A stretch of 64,000 nucleotides of DNA from Ignelater luminosus (Eukaryota > Arthropoda > Insecta > Coleoptera > Elateridae), in contig VTPC01000486.1 of assembly GCA_011009095.1 (NCBI GenBank), forward strand, positions 138,983 through 202,982, in the 5' to 3' direction. A program made the position numbers and the translations under genes. This document shows positions 25,025 through 35,888 of this stretch, one piece after another. The notes under the pieces were generated by a model that did no database searches, had not been told where the DNA came from, and saw only the letters and a list, made by a program, of their open reading frames with translations. Every line of letters begins with the position of its first letter. Within the stretch, counting starts at the first letter, position 1.

Positions 25025-26241
25025 TACGAGGGGTACTGCTAAAATTCGCGGAAAAAGTAAAACACAACACACATTACGTTATGTAAATCGCTTTATTGCG
25101 TCTCAAGATATTTTCCTTTAACATCTATACTCTTTTGCATTCGATGAAACCAATCTTCGAAATATTTTCTCTGCTCTGAACAAAGCGATGCCAAACGCTC
25201 GCCGCACATTTTATTTTTGATTTTTGGGAACAAAAGGAAGTCATTGGGCGATAAATCAGGCGAATATAGACAATACGTCATTAATGTGATGTTTTCAGTG
25301 GTCAAAAAGTCTACAGTTCGCTGTGCTATATGCGCACTCACATCGTCATGATGAAGAATGATTAGCCGGTTTAAGTTGTTTCTGCTGGTTTCATCGATAA
25401 CTTCCGGCAAACAAATTGAAGTATACCAGTCAGCATTAACTGTTTTTCGATCCTCTAATGCAACAGTTGCAACGTGACCTGCTTTTCAGAAGAAGCAACC
25501 AATTATTTTTTTCAAAACGCTTCGTGAACGCACCACTTTTGTTAGTTTTGGTTCACTTTGAAATACCCATACAGTCGATTGCTATTTAGTTTCAGGCTCG
25601 TACGAATATTTCCATGTTTCGTGACCTGTAATGTAATACACATAATCTGAACGACCATGGTCGAATTCTTTGAGCATCTTGCACCAATTGAGACGTAACT
25701 CTTTTTACGCTTCTGTCAAATTGTGAAGGATTCAACAACTGCAAAGCTTATGTATGTATTTGTTTCGCCGCCATGCCTAAGGATGCCTCTATCTTAGTGT
25801 ATGTCACATGCCGATCTGCTTTAATCATTTCACGCACAGCATTGATGTTTTTCGAAACACCAGAGGTGCATAGGCGACCTTCGCGAACATCGTCATCAAA
25901 CGTTGGTCTTCCACACTTGAATTCTGCGAACCATTTGTAAACCATAGTTTTGGATAGTGCTTTATCTCTAAATATCGAATTAAGTTTTTCCACGCATTGT
26001 TGTGGTGTTAGCCCGTATCGAAAATCATAAAAAATCTTCACGATAAAATCACGATTCGATATTTCCATTCTTTTCACAAGATTACTTTGTTAAATTCTAT
26101 TGAAACGAGACTGCTCGGTTTGAATTCAAACTGTTAACTGTATTACTGATTACAAATGTCGAATTTTACTATGTGACAATTGCAATACGCTGGCAATGCC
26201 ACGAGTACTCAATTCCACGAATCTTAGCAGTGCCCCTCCTA
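25025..26241 (-). mobile_element. mariner copy B, both ends present
   Basis: A 1213-bp element on the minus strand bounded by TA. The left end reads CGAGGGGTACTGCTAAAATT and the right end is its degenerate inverse (AATCTTAGCAGTGCCCCTCC). Same family as copies A and C. Substitutions in both ends and many coding lesions indicate an old insertion. Confidence 0.92.
25093..26077 (-). pseudogene. mariner DD34D transposase, copy B, decayed
   Basis: The N-terminus is open from 26077 to 25748: MEISNRDF, then YGLTPQQCVEKL in the first helix-turn-helix, a GRP-like patch replaced by EGRLCTS, and DRHVTYTKIEASLGMA. The middle third is broken by stops and frameshifts; the first catalytic motif there reads TGHETW, so the first Asp is now His. 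The C-terminal third (25410-25093) is open with the second Asp in LHHDDVSAH and the third in YSPDLSPNDFLLF, spacing 34. It ends in KGKYLETQ, matching copies A and D. The protein cannot be functional. Confidence 0.9.
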
Positions 26242-29200
26242 CGTTCAGATACAATTACATTTCAAAAGTGCAAATTGTCTATCACTTCCAAAATACTTGC
26301 GTTTCAAGATTAAGTATCTTATTTGATAGAAAATAAAAATCTATTATTTTTATTAATCTCAACAAAACGGAGCACTGTTTAACATAAGTACGAAGTGAGA
26401 CCGTTTAAGGTGCCACTCGTATGTACATAAAAATTATTAATTAAGCAGTTGGGTTTTGATATCCATGAATACGGATAGAAATAAGATCGTTTGGAAGAAG
26501 AATTGAATGCTAGTCAGTGGTTTAATGTCAAAAGTGACTTCAAAGATGAAGAAAATCTGACGTCAAGAAGAATTTGAATAGATTGAGGAGAATATACAAG
26601 AAGTCTCCTTAATTAGAGTCTATATATCAGATAGTAAAAAATCTAAAGCCAGTGGCCCATAGCGCTCAAATGGTATACAGAAAACAACCATTTTGTTGAC
26701 TGATAAGATCTTTTCTTGTAACTTCAGAAATGGGTAGGTACAATATTCCAAAAAGCTTCTTTACTTGTTTGGAGTAGTTCAAAGTATCAAACCATTGAAG
26801 GAATTTATTTTGGTTGTTTGTTCACACGTAAAGAACTCTGCTCAGAAAAGGTCTCTGGGTTCTGGAGTTCATAAATATGTAACAATAGATATTTGATAAC
26901 TAGAATGAAATAACTTTTGTGTAGCATCTTTATTGCAGTTTAAAGTTTCTTTTTTAATGCTGAAATTAAAAAACTAACTTGAACAATGGAAAATAATGAG
27001 TCAGAATAATGGGAAAAGATTTATTAGCTTAGACAAAGGACTGGGCTTTAGTCGCCAAAAGACCGAGGATAATAACTTAGCAGCAATCTTCTCTGTTCAA
27101 GAAAGAACCTTTAACACCTAAAGAATTTATCCGAGAAACTAGTTTCATTGCTCGTTTTCCTTTTTTTACACCTGCATAGGACCATAGATTCTCCTTGTCA
27201 TCTATACTTTTCTCTTTAGGTGGAGTGGATGTTAGAATTCTTGTAAAGTCATATATCAGCTATTTTTTGCAATGTTTTCTTTATTCTTTAGCATTTACTT
27301 CTTGCCGAGTTCTTTTTTCTTTCTTTAGCTTTTAGGTATATTTCAGGTGTTGTATTGATCCTCTTTATGGTTCAACTATGTTTAGCTATAAGGACCGTTT
27401 GTCACTACAGTGCAGGTTAAATCTGTCATCAAAAATATCTGATAGCAATAAAAGCGCAATTTGGAGACATATTTCAGGAAGCTGTGAGCATATCTGAGGG
27501 AATAAGAAAGAGCTGCGAAGTTTACATTCAAACAGCTATTCCTCAGTAACCATAGAGCATGGAATACATATCCATTATGAGACACCCTGTATGTTATTTT
27601 TTGTCCATAAGTTTTGAAACCCAAACACGCTGTCTCAAGTCATTAATTATTATTAAATAATTGACAAGTGGGATTGGGCCAGTCTCGAAAAAATGATTCA
27701 CTTGACTCGTCTAATTCACATATTGTTTCTATCAAAAGAAAAAGGGTAGTAAAGGAAGTGGATTCCATTTACTAATTATGATTATTGAATAACCGTAGCA
27801 GATATTACTTCCGCCAGAGACTGCATTTACTATGTATACATTATCATTTCTAACTTCCGTCCAAAACTATTCATTTTTTTTAAGGAAACTAAATAATGAG
27901 ATAGTTCAGTCTTAAGAATGTATTAATTACTAGTAATATGATCAAAATAAATACAATGCCGGCTTATCGTCATGCTCACGAGTGTATTACATTAGTATAA
28001 AAGTAATTAAAATGCTTTAATTGTTTCTGTTATCATCTCACACTGTAGTATACAATTTTAATGTAAACATTTTCATTAACAACAGATAAATTAGTAGCAG
28101 GACTATGTTGGCGGAGGTGGTTAAAATGAACTTGCATTCCAGTGTATAATAAACTTGCTGATATAACAACAGCAAACAGGTTAATAAAAATGAACACCAC
28201 AATAATAATTAATAACAAAAACGCAGAGATACAACTAAAAGTTCCAGAAGTAAACATTATTATCGGCTACTGCTTTTTTATGAAGTTGCAAATTGCCATA
28301 ATACATAAATAGTGCCATATGTGTAATATTGTCATTTGTTATCTTTGAATACCCACTATTAGGTACTAAGTAACAAGTGCGACTATATTTATATTTTTAT
28401 TAATAATTAAAATTACTTTTCCACACGAATAACACAAAATTCATAATGTAAGTTTGAAGTAAGTTATAAATAATGAATTATAATAAACTTTTGCTTGAGA
28501 ATTGCATTAGTAAAAAGATATTTTTTTCACGTTCGTTAAAAAAGGTACAACATTTTTCATTAATTTTCGTTTATAAAGGATGCGTTTGTTTCATCGCGAT
28601 AGAAGCGTGAAAAAAAGTGCCATAACGGTTCATTTTTTCACGCATTTCAGTGAAAAAAAGTATCGTAACGTGTCATTTTTTAACGCAAAATATTTAAACA
28701 CATAGGAGGCTGCCGTTGTTATGATTACACACTGGCATTTGTCAGAAATTAGACCGCATCGATGCGACGCGCCGAGAAAGCTGTCATTGAAGTAGGTAGT
28801 TCTTGATTTTTATTATGAACGTGAAAAAAGTTTTGTATGAAATTCGTGAGTAAAGCTATTTTTTTCACTCACTTGTTGCATAAATAACTATTAGTTCATG
28901 GTGCAAAGAACTTATTTTATTCTAATCACGTTTGCGCGTAAAATAGTACATAAAGTCAGAGTCGACTTGATTTCAATGAAGAGCAATGAAGAGGGATATT
29001 CTGTTAAAAATGTCGTACCTACTCAAGGTAAAACGACTACTTTTTGTATAACAATCTTTGGTGATGATTACATTTTGTGTAAAAATTATGTAAATAAAAG
29101 TTTTTGTTGAAAAAACATTAATTACTTTTGAAAACGTTATAACAATCACAAGGTAATTTAAGTTATGTGAACTGAAATAAAAAAAAGAATTAATTAGTTC

Positions 29201-30349
29201 CTTCCATTTTGCAGCAAACAAAGAAACCAACCAAATGGGTTTTTTAACAATTAATTTTAACGTTTTGTTTGAAAGGGCTTCCGATAAATAAACTTATGTT
29301 AGTGAGTGGTTAAAGAAGGAGGAAAATTAAAATGAGATTCTAGAAAACAGAATTTTAACTCGAATTAAACGGTAAAGTGTAGACAAAAACATCAACGGAG
29401 TAAATATATATCGGAAATAGCCGCTTCAGAAAAAGACGGTATATTCATATAAAAGTAAATATTGGTAGCCTTGTTTTCTTTTTGAGAAATTGGAATGGTC
29501 TGCTCCACTTCCAATCATCAACGTATTAAGGGATTTTCTTTCTTTATTACAAGCTTATACTATATTTTAAGGCGGATATAGCATTTCTTCAGTATTTTCT
29601 TTGCATTCCGTTCAATCACGGATAAAACGCATTTTTCAGCTTGCATTATCAGCTTGTTTTTGTCGTTCATGCCTAAATTAACTTAATTTGTAAAATAGCA
29701 GAGAATTTGATTTAAAAAAATACAAGTGGGATATAATTTTAAATACTTTATCTAACAGCATACAAATGAAAATAAGTAACATTCTGTATATTTCTTGTAA
29801 TTTAACTAAGTTTGAGACGGAATTAATATCTAATTGAATTAACAAAATTTACCTATTTGAATCTTCCGCTTCAAAAAGGTAACAAACTCCCAGTGTCCCA
29901 AACCTGCACCATTGAGTTAGGTATGCATAAAATCTCAAAGAACATCTAAGTATATCCTTATCCTTCATTCAAGTGGATTATATTATTAACTGTCTCTATC
30001 CGTGCATTAGATACTATTTTGTTTTTGTTCGAACTAAACCCCAACAATTGATGCGCTTCTAAGATTGCTTAAACATGCTTAAGATTACTTGAACATGCTT
30101 AAGATTTCTCTACAGTAATCCTATCTGTTTTTCCAAAACAAATTCCGCTAGAGGATGATTAAACCATACAAACCCTTTACTCTGCCGATAATTTATGAAA
30201 ACCTTTTTTGCAACTGATATCCTCCAGCTTGACGCATTACACTGTTTATTTACACATTGAAAAGTGAACAAAACAGGAGACAGAAAACTGACATGATGCG
30301 ATCTAGGATTTCTCTTAGAGGCAGCCTTAACTTTTATTTCTTCTAGTTA
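26242..30349. other. Intergenic with minor repeats
   Basis: AT-rich with no supportable gene. A GACACCCTGTA motif (27581-27591) matches the MITE end at 7791. A small inverted/tandem repeat block is listed separately at 28521-28830. Confidence 0.4.
28521..28830. repeat. Small element with GTGAAAAAA motifs
   Basis: TTTTTTTCACGTTCGTT at 28521 is inverted as GAACGTGAAAAAAG at 28817, bounding about 310 bp. Inside are two tandem units of about 43 bp starting at 28607 and 28650, each with GTGAAAAAAAGT and CATTTTTT. It looks like a non-autonomous element with repeated subterminal motifs; I see no target duplication. Confidence 0.35.
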
Positions 30350-31265
30350 TACGAGGGGCACTGCTAAAATTCGCAGAAAAAGTAAAACAAAACACATATA
30401 ACGTTGTGTAAATCGCTTTATTGCTTCTCAAAATACTCGTCTTTAACATCTAGACATCTTCGAAACATTTTCTCCACTCTGAGCAAAGTACCTCCGAAAC
30501 AAGTGATTTAAATGCTTTAAGGACCTCTTCAGGCGATAAAAAACGCTGGCCACGCATTTTATTTTTGATTTTTGAAAACAAGAAGAATCATTAGGCGATA
30601 CAACAAGCGGATATGGACAATGAGTCATTAATGTGATGTTTTCACTGGTCAAAAAGTCTACAGTTCATTGGGCTGTATGTGCTGCAAAGCTTCCTTACAT
30701 TCAAATGATCGTGCAAAATCCTATGCCTAAAAATGCATCTATCTCACGGTATACCACATGCCGATCAGCACCGTCATTAAATGTTGGGCTTCCACATTTG
30801 AATTCTGCAAACCATTTGTAAATCGTAGTTCTGGATGGTGCTTCATCTCCAAATAATTTTTCCACGCATTGTTGTAATGTTAACCCATATCGAAATCATA
30901 AAAAGTCATCACTCTAAAATCACGATTTGATATTTTAGAGGTCTTTATGGGCTGTTCAATCACGGGGCTCCACGTGCGGTCAGCAAAAAATAAAAATAAC
31001 AATTTAAACTTTTCTAGGTATGGTTAGCAAATATGATACTTGTGTCGTCCCGAGGCTGCCTCTGCAAGCGAGTTGCTTGCTCTCTTCTGTTGCTTAAAGT
31101 TGTGACTTTTGACTCAAATAATGATGCCAAGTACACGTAGACTGACTCAAAGTTCTTCTACTTCCATAAAATTAAAAGTTTTATTTTATTTTTCAAAACC
31201 TGATATTATTACAATTAATACTAGTCCATAAAAGTTTTTATTATCTAATTGGAACAGCTTTATAA

Positions 31266-32588
31266 TACACTCAATAGCATAACTATAGCACCACATGCAA
31301 TTTTACGGTATTTAGCGCTTAATAAAAGTTTTCGACTTGGAATTGTTAACGATGAGTTGAATATGACTCAAAAAAAAACATTGGTTAAAACATAGATTTT
31401 TTTGTGAAAATTTAAACAGTTGGTAGTGAAAATCTAAATTTTCCTAGGAGCACAACTATAGCACCAATTCAAAAACTTATTTATTTCCAGAACTTACACA
31501 ATAAAAATAAAAAAAAACAATTAGAAATGACATTATTAATAATGGGCGTGTCCCCATTTTTCCGAATAATCTCAAAAATTTTGTTGTTCATACTTTCAAT
31601 AAGTTTATCCATGAGTTCTTGTTGGAGATTGCATTAATGACGTCTTTTATTTCTTCTGTTGTCTGGAACCGCCTGTTATTTTCATAAATTCCTCTAATAG
31701 ATTTTGGATTCCTCAGAGACTTTCCATAGGATTTAGATCCGGCTAAGAAGCTGGCCATTCTAACAAATTTATTGTGTTGTCTCTAAACCACTGTTTTGTT
31801 TCTCGACTAACATGTACTCTTGCGTTGTGTTGTTGGAACAACCATTCCTCTCGTTCATTTTCATCAAAAAACGGTAGCAAATGATTTTTCAATAATGTAC
31901 CGTAGTGTATTCTTCGCTGTTCATTTTGCTTTCTTTTAGAAAAAAACTGAGGTTCTCTTCTGAAATTCCTCCAATTTGAATTGAAACCGTCCGGACCGTC
32001 CAGATTAAACTTCTTCCAATTGGAAAAAACTATCTTAACAATTTCAGAAACAAAAATGAATTTTACAATGTTATACATGTTACGCTTGGCAAATTCTAAG
32101 CGGGCAGTCGTGTGGCGCGGCGGAAGTCTTTGGAGAGATTTTAGTTTTTGTCTTTCGATGTGGGGACATTTTTCTAAGACTCTTTTTACAGTCCATCCAG
32201 TTCGTGCTATTGCTTGCTAAACTAACCAAGCGCCATCGCCATTGAGAGCTAAGAGAAATTTTTTTGCCACACGGTTTTTGTTTTTCACATAATTATCTAA
32301 ATTATTCAGAAGATTTAGGACCGCTTTGTGGGACAAAGTTATTCTCTAAGCAGTTTTGCGGATTCCATAATTCTGCTCATGTAGAGCCCAAATCTTGCAT
32401 TTCTCAACGTCTGTGAGGTATGTTTCTCGGGGCGCCTTGCAATAAAATTCACTAACAGCTAACGTCAACAACGTAACAAACATTTTGTTTTTATTTTTTA
32501 AGGCACACTATGTAATAAGTATGTTTCTTTTTAAAGCTGCTATAGTTATGCTATTGCATGTGGTGCTATAGTAAAGCTTTTGAGTGTA
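31266..32588 (-). mobile_element. Tc1-like element, third nesting layer
   Basis: The terminal inverted repeats start CACTCAATAGCATAACTATA (left) and CACTCAAAAGCTTTACTATA (right, reverse complement) and continue through GCACCACATGCAA, with 3 mismatches in about 33 bp. TA flanks both ends. The motif AACTATAGCACCA recurs inside the left end near 31454, and GCATAACTATAGC recurs just inside the right end, giving an IR/DR-like arrangement. Total 1323 bp. Confidence 0.92.
31547..32483 (-). pseudogene. Tc1-like (DD34E) transposase, dead
   Basis: The frame begins about 32483 (MFVTLLTLAVSEFYC) and shows an N-terminal helix-turn-helix (LTDVEKCKIWALHEQNYGIR). The catalytic core is readable at 32078-31743: the family's SDEKKFNLDGPDG motif is SNWKKFNLDGPDG, so the first Asp is Asn. 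FQQDNARVH is FQQHNARVH, so the second Asp is His. After LEWPAS comes a stop codon, then PDLNPMESL with the Glu still present. Stops and frameshifts occur elsewhere. Both Asp residues lost means an old, inactive gene. Confidence 0.9.
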
Positions 32589-33182
32589 TCATCACAAGCA
32601 AGGAAAGGTAGTTGAGTGACACATTTAGTTTGATACCAAAATCTCAGATACAGATGTCTACATACCCCTACAGTATACCCTTTAGATACCGATAAATCCT
32701 AAGGATAATTGTATGTCGCATTATGGAAGGAGATATCTTGACAAAAATTATGTTTCATAAGAAAACTGTTATGTAATTCAATTCGGGGGCGGATTTAGTA
32801 TATTCAAGTGCATCAAATAAAAGAAAAGAATTTTTCAATGCTTGTTGACTATAATTTTTCCGATTTAAAAATGGATAAAAAACAGTTTATCAGTAAAATG
32901 GCGAATGGTCTCCACAACTACCCTAACCTCTGGTTAATTGGGAAGGCCCTCAAACAGTATTAGCCCAGGGCCTCCAAAGCTGGTCTGGCCCCTGCGATAT
33001 TTCCATTTTTTTTTCACAAAATTGCTCTGTTAAATTCTGTTGAAACGAGACTGCTCGGTTCGAATTCAAACTGTTAACTGTATTATTGGTAACAAATGTC
33101 AAATTTTACGAATGTGACCATTGCAGAACGCTGGCAATACCAGGAGTACTCGATTCCGCGGATATTAGCGGTATCCCCCGTA

Positions 33183-34322
33183 CAAACAATTATCTGCATG
33201 TTCTGGTACTGTTCAGTACTTTATTAGAAACTGGATCAAACGCAAAGAAATGCTTCAAGATTCTTGATTAATTCAGGATGATGCATTTAATACTGTGATC
33301 TTTATTTAGTAGATGTGAAGCACGAATCTTAGGTACTTAAATATTTACTACAGTTTACACAGTTGAAAAAAGAATTATGCTGCGATCTTTGCCCAGTTTT
33401 GTATTGAAGATACTTGAGCTCTAGACCAGATAATATCAAAAAAGCCTACAAAATGCATCTTAAATTAATTTTAATTCTGTAATCATATTAACAACTGAGA
33501 ATTTACTTTTCAAATCATGATAGTAGTGACAAACACCTTTCGGAAAATCGCTTGTTGCAAGTATTTATTTTCCATAACTATAGAACATTGCTATAAGCTT
33601 AAATTCGGTTGTCAGGTTTGTAGAAGGTATTTGAACCAGTCAAAGTTTTAAAATTGCCGAAATTTCGCAAACCTATTTGGTTTGGCATTGTTTTTCGAGA
33701 TGACAAAATTTTTCTATTATCAACCTTTTCTTTAGGTATCTTAAACTTCTTTTTTATTAATCAAACGCAATACTCATACTTCTAAAATATTAAAAACTGT
33801 AAAATATATGAGAGTACAATGAAAGGAAAGCTGCTGGGGTCAGAATCTATAAATCGGATCCCTGCTGTTCTAAGTTTTTTATCCAGAACGGATTAGTATC
33901 CAAAACCTATCCTTCTTCCTTCTTCTCTGCCAAATTTCTTTACGTCAGGCTGAAATTTATATGATATGCCCCAGAAATCACAAATCGTATCTAGCTCAGA
34001 ATTTGGGGACTCCTAATTAAAGATTACAAGTATAGGAATTGTGTAGTTAAAGATTTTGAAAAATATTAAATAGCTGTAGTAAAACCAAATCAGGTTTAGA
34101 CGAAGATTATTGCAATTTGCTTTTCTTACAAAACATCATTTTTTGTAAAATAATTCTATGTTGATTTCTGCTATCCCCGCGTGTTTAAAAAAGGATGATT
34201 AAGTTACCTAAGTAAAAACATGCTTCAAAGAGATTTTTGAACAATTTAGTTAATAAGGAGACTGTAGCTGTACAGAAAAAAATATTAAATCTTACAATAT
34301 TTTAAATTAAGTAATTAATTTA
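33183..34322. other. Intergenic, nothing recognised
   Basis: AT-rich non-coding DNA up to the assembly gap. Confidence 0.45.
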
Positions 34323-34722
34323 NNNNNNNNNNNNNNNNNNNNNNNNNNNNNNNNNNNNNNNNNNNNNNNNNNNNNNNNNNNNNNNNNNNNNNNNNNNNNN
34401 NNNNNNNNNNNNNNNNNNNNNNNNNNNNNNNNNNNNNNNNNNNNNNNNNNNNNNNNNNNNNNNNNNNNNNNNNNNNNNNNNNNNNNNNNNNNNNNNNNNN
34501 NNNNNNNNNNNNNNNNNNNNNNNNNNNNNNNNNNNNNNNNNNNNNNNNNNNNNNNNNNNNNNNNNNNNNNNNNNNNNNNNNNNNNNNNNNNNNNNNNNNN
34601 NNNNNNNNNNNNNNNNNNNNNNNNNNNNNNNNNNNNNNNNNNNNNNNNNNNNNNNNNNNNNNNNNNNNNNNNNNNNNNNNNNNNNNNNNNNNNNNNNNNN
34701 NNNNNNNNNNNNNNNNNNNNNN
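34323..34722. other. Assembly gap (400 N)
   Basis: Four hundred undetermined bases. The long open frame that appears to cross it is an artefact. Confidence 0.99.
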
Positions 34723-34790
34723 TTATTTTGGACTGATCACGCTTATCGAGCTGGTTGAGGTCTTTGGACAGACCAATTTGGATTTTAAAA

Positions 34791-34836
34791 CTAATCAATA
34801 TCTTTAGACTAATCAATATCTTTAGACTAATCAAAT
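34791..34836. repeat. 18-bp tandem repeat beside the gap
   Basis: CTAATCAATATCTTTAGA occurs twice in tandem and begins a third time. Its closeness to the gap suggests a longer repeat array may have broken the assembly. Confidence 0.8.
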
Positions 34837-35474
34837 TTCTTTTTTGAGCTCATTAACTTGAAATTATTTTTTCTTTAAGAATATTCCAAACACAATGCAG
34901 TTTGATTTCGATAGCTAAAGCATTAGCAGAGACTCTATAAATAAAAAAGTCGAAATAAAAAATACTAAAGTACTTTCTATCTCTTTCCCAAAAACACAAT
35001 TACCTAACATAGCTTCCAAGAAAAATTGTCAAAAGCGCATGTAAAACGATGACTTTCAAAATGAAGTAATTTTCGTGATATAATAAAAACTCTCGAAACT
35101 GAAGTATTATTAAAGTGATACATTCAGCAATCTATGCCAGGAATTGTCAAGTCTTTGTGAAATGCTCATCTAATGTTTATTCCATAAGGACCAATTACAC
35201 AGTGTGTTTGTTCAGAGAAGGTCGATCTTGCATCTTTGTTAATATCCACGGTAGTCAACTTTTTTCCTTACATAGCATGATACCTACATATTTGCTTTTT
35301 TGTTGAATAGAAGATTTTCTCCTCTATCTGAATATGTAGAAATATCATAGTTTTACATAACAAGATTTTCGAAACAAACGAGTATTTACTGAACAAGGTT
35401 ATAATTATCATATAACAAAAACAAAACAGTAAACATGAGAAATTCTGCGTCTGTCTAGAAGATGTCCTACTGGA
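34837..35474. other. Intergenic, nothing recognised
   Basis: AT-rich non-coding DNA. Confidence 0.4.
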
Positions 35475-35888
35475 TATTAGGCGTGAACTGTGGTTTCAAC
35501 AAGCTAGAGTCCTTTCTCATAAAAGAAGAAATGTTCAAAAAATTCTAAATTTCAAATTTGGAAAAGTACCTGGATAGCAAATGGTGGTCCTATCCTTTGG
35601 CCAGTTAGGCTACTTGACTAATCAATTTTAGAATTCTGGGAGATGCATTATGCAACAAGTTTAGGCTATCATTTCAACAAATCTAGAGGAGGTAGATCCG
35701 CCAGGAATAGAGCATAAACTTCTTGTTTCTACTTCTAGAATTGACCAGTGAGGTGACCTAGCTAGACAAGTAACAGGGACACTATTTGCTATCAAGTTGT
35801 TTTCAAATTTAAAATTGAAGATGTTCCGGACATTTTTTTCTTTATGGGGAAGAGCTCCATTTTGTTGAAATCATAGTTCACGCCTAAT
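35475..35888. mobile_element. Head-to-head duplicate of a transposase fragment
   Basis: About 165 bp at 35475-35642 (plus) is repeated in inverted orientation at about 35735-35888 (minus), with a loop of roughly 90 bases. Both arms translate, each in its own direction, to the same piece of a Tc1/mariner transposase: REL-WFQQ around the second catalytic Asp, then NVQKILNFKF / NVRNIFNFKF, then GGPILWPVR / PVTCLARSP. The Asp is lost in both (QQARV and QQNGAL). Neither arm is coding now. The family is IS630-Tc1-mariner with a WFQQDGA...WPARSPDL-type core; I cannot place it more closely. Confidence 0.75.

Larger units (their letters stand above)
30936..32994. mobile_element. hAT-like element inside mariner copy C
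   Basis: The insertion interrupts the mariner at an 8-bp duplication (TGATATTT left, CGATATTT right). The right end, read inward, begins CAGGGGCC followed by AGACCAGCTTTGGAGGCCC, the typical look of a hAT end. The left end TAGAGGTC differs from it only by transitions. Without the nested Tc1-like element it is about 735 bp with no transposase, so it was probably non-autonomous. Confidence 0.7.
30350..33182 (-). mobile_element. mariner copy C, host of nested insertions
   Basis: The left end CGAGGGGCACTGCTAAAATT (30352) and the right end ATTAGCGGTATCCCCCG (to 33180) sit on TA at 30350-30351 and 33181-33182. The minus-strand transposase has its C-terminal third (SENITLMTH; degraded PNDSSCFQK) and its N-terminal third, but the stretch holding the first two catalytic Asp residues is deleted where the sequence jumps near 30690. 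A 2.06-kb hAT-like element has inserted at the second to fourth transposase codons (GATATTT), separating the start from the rest. Without that insertion the element is about 770 bp. Confidence 0.9.

Noticed and set aside
34307-34834. A 175-codon open frame crossing the N stretch
   Set aside because: Most of it is undetermined bases; the ends are low-complexity repeats.
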